NCBI GenBank assembly: GCA_002372465.1
Contig: DFGW01000047.1
Location: 1-6,702 of the forward strand
Direction of reading: 5' to 3'
DNA: 6,702 nucleotides
Source of the DNA: Butyrivibrio sp. UBA3740
GTDB lineage: Bacteria; Bacillota; Clostridia; Lachnospirales; Lachnospiraceae
Shown piece after piece: positions 6,629 to 6,702 of this stretch (its first letter is position 1; each line of letters begins with the position of its first letter). The notes below the pieces were generated by a model. It had not been told where the DNA came from. It saw only the letters and a program-made list of their open reading frames with translations, and made no database searches. The translations under genes were made by a program, and so were the position numbers.

Positions 6629-6650
6629 GATATTATTTTGATATTATTTT
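6629..6650 (+). repeat. Perfect 11-bp tandem duplication, GATATTATTTT twice
   Basis: Two identical 11-bp units abut (6629-6639 and 6640-6650), about one helical turn apart, ending 20 nt before the next gene's ribosome binding site. The repeat is read directly. Its role is unknown: it could be a slippage product or a paired protein-binding site, and TATTAT within each unit resembles a -10 element. Confidence 0.75.
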
Positions 6651-6670
6651 TGTCACATACATTGTAGTAG

Positions 6671-6677
6671 AAAGGAG
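6671..6677 (+). promoter_or_regulatory. Strong ribosome binding site of the next gene
   Basis: AAAGGAG lies 6 nt before the ATG at 6684. This near-consensus Shine-Dalgarno is the main reason to call a gene start at the window end. Confidence 0.65.
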
Positions 6678-6683
6678 AAAAAA

Positions 6684-6702
6684 ATGTGGACTATTTCAGA
6701 AG
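6684..6702 (+). CDS. Start of an unidentified gene (3' truncated by window)
   Basis: An ATG preceded by a near-perfect Shine-Dalgarno opens a frame reading MWTISE before the window ends. Six residues are too few to assign a family. Its position after flagellin makes a motility or flagellin-related gene possible, but the 294-nt gap and a possible weak terminator between them argue for separate transcription. Confidence 0.5.

Larger units (their letters stand above)
6390..6683. other. AT-rich intergenic region after flagellin
   Basis: These 294 bases hold no convincing gene in either direction and are visibly richer in A+T than the flanking genes. They contain weak hairpins (6448-6473 and 6486-6503), a 10-bp palindrome (6586-6595), a tandem 11-bp repeat (6629-6650) and the ribosome binding site of the next gene. 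I see no clear riboswitch, tRNA or strong promoter here. A promoter for the next gene is expected within it, but no -35/-10 pair stands out. Confidence 0.6.

Overview
The window looks like chromosomal DNA of a motile, low-to-moderate G+C Firmicute. I would guess the Lachnospiraceae (Butyrivibrio, Pseudobutyrivibrio or Roseburia type). The guess rests on a Firmicutes-type flagellin, AG-rich ribosome binding sites, and a LicD-type protein carrying a C-terminal module that I associate with that family. It is made from memory of protein style, not from a search.

All recognisable genes are on the + strand. Positions 1-4952 hold four tightly packed genes: the 3' part of a LicD-family phosphotransferase (open at the window start), two related sugar-phosphate isomerase/epimerase-like TIM-barrel proteins, and a Gfo/Idh/MocA-family NAD(P)-dependent oxidoreductase. 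The first three are joined by 4-nt ATGA overlaps and the fourth follows after 6 nt, so they almost certainly form one transcription unit. A 93-nt gap (4953-5045) carries a plausible sigma-28-like promoter and leads into a complete 447-residue flagellin gene (5046-6389). The last 313 bases are AT-rich and mostly non-coding. They hold a weak hairpin, a 10-bp palindrome and a perfect 11-bp tandem duplication, and end with the ribosome binding site and first six codons of another gene at 6684.

My reading is that the four upstream genes belong to a pathway that makes and transfers a phosphate-linked sugar, cyclitol or similar group, and that their position next to flagellin points to decoration of the flagellar filament. 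The oxidoreductase plus TIM-barrel proteins would reshape a polyol or sugar by oxidation, epimerisation or isomerisation and reduction. The LicD protein would transfer a phospho-substituent from a nucleotide-activated donor. Function is inferred from families and neighbourhood only. The most unusual gene is the second (1627-2964): its barrel resembles that of the third gene but has lost nearly all the expected metal-binding histidines, and it is fused to a C-terminal Rossmann-like GAGN domain. No CRISPR array, tRNA, rRNA, insertion sequence or phage gene was seen.
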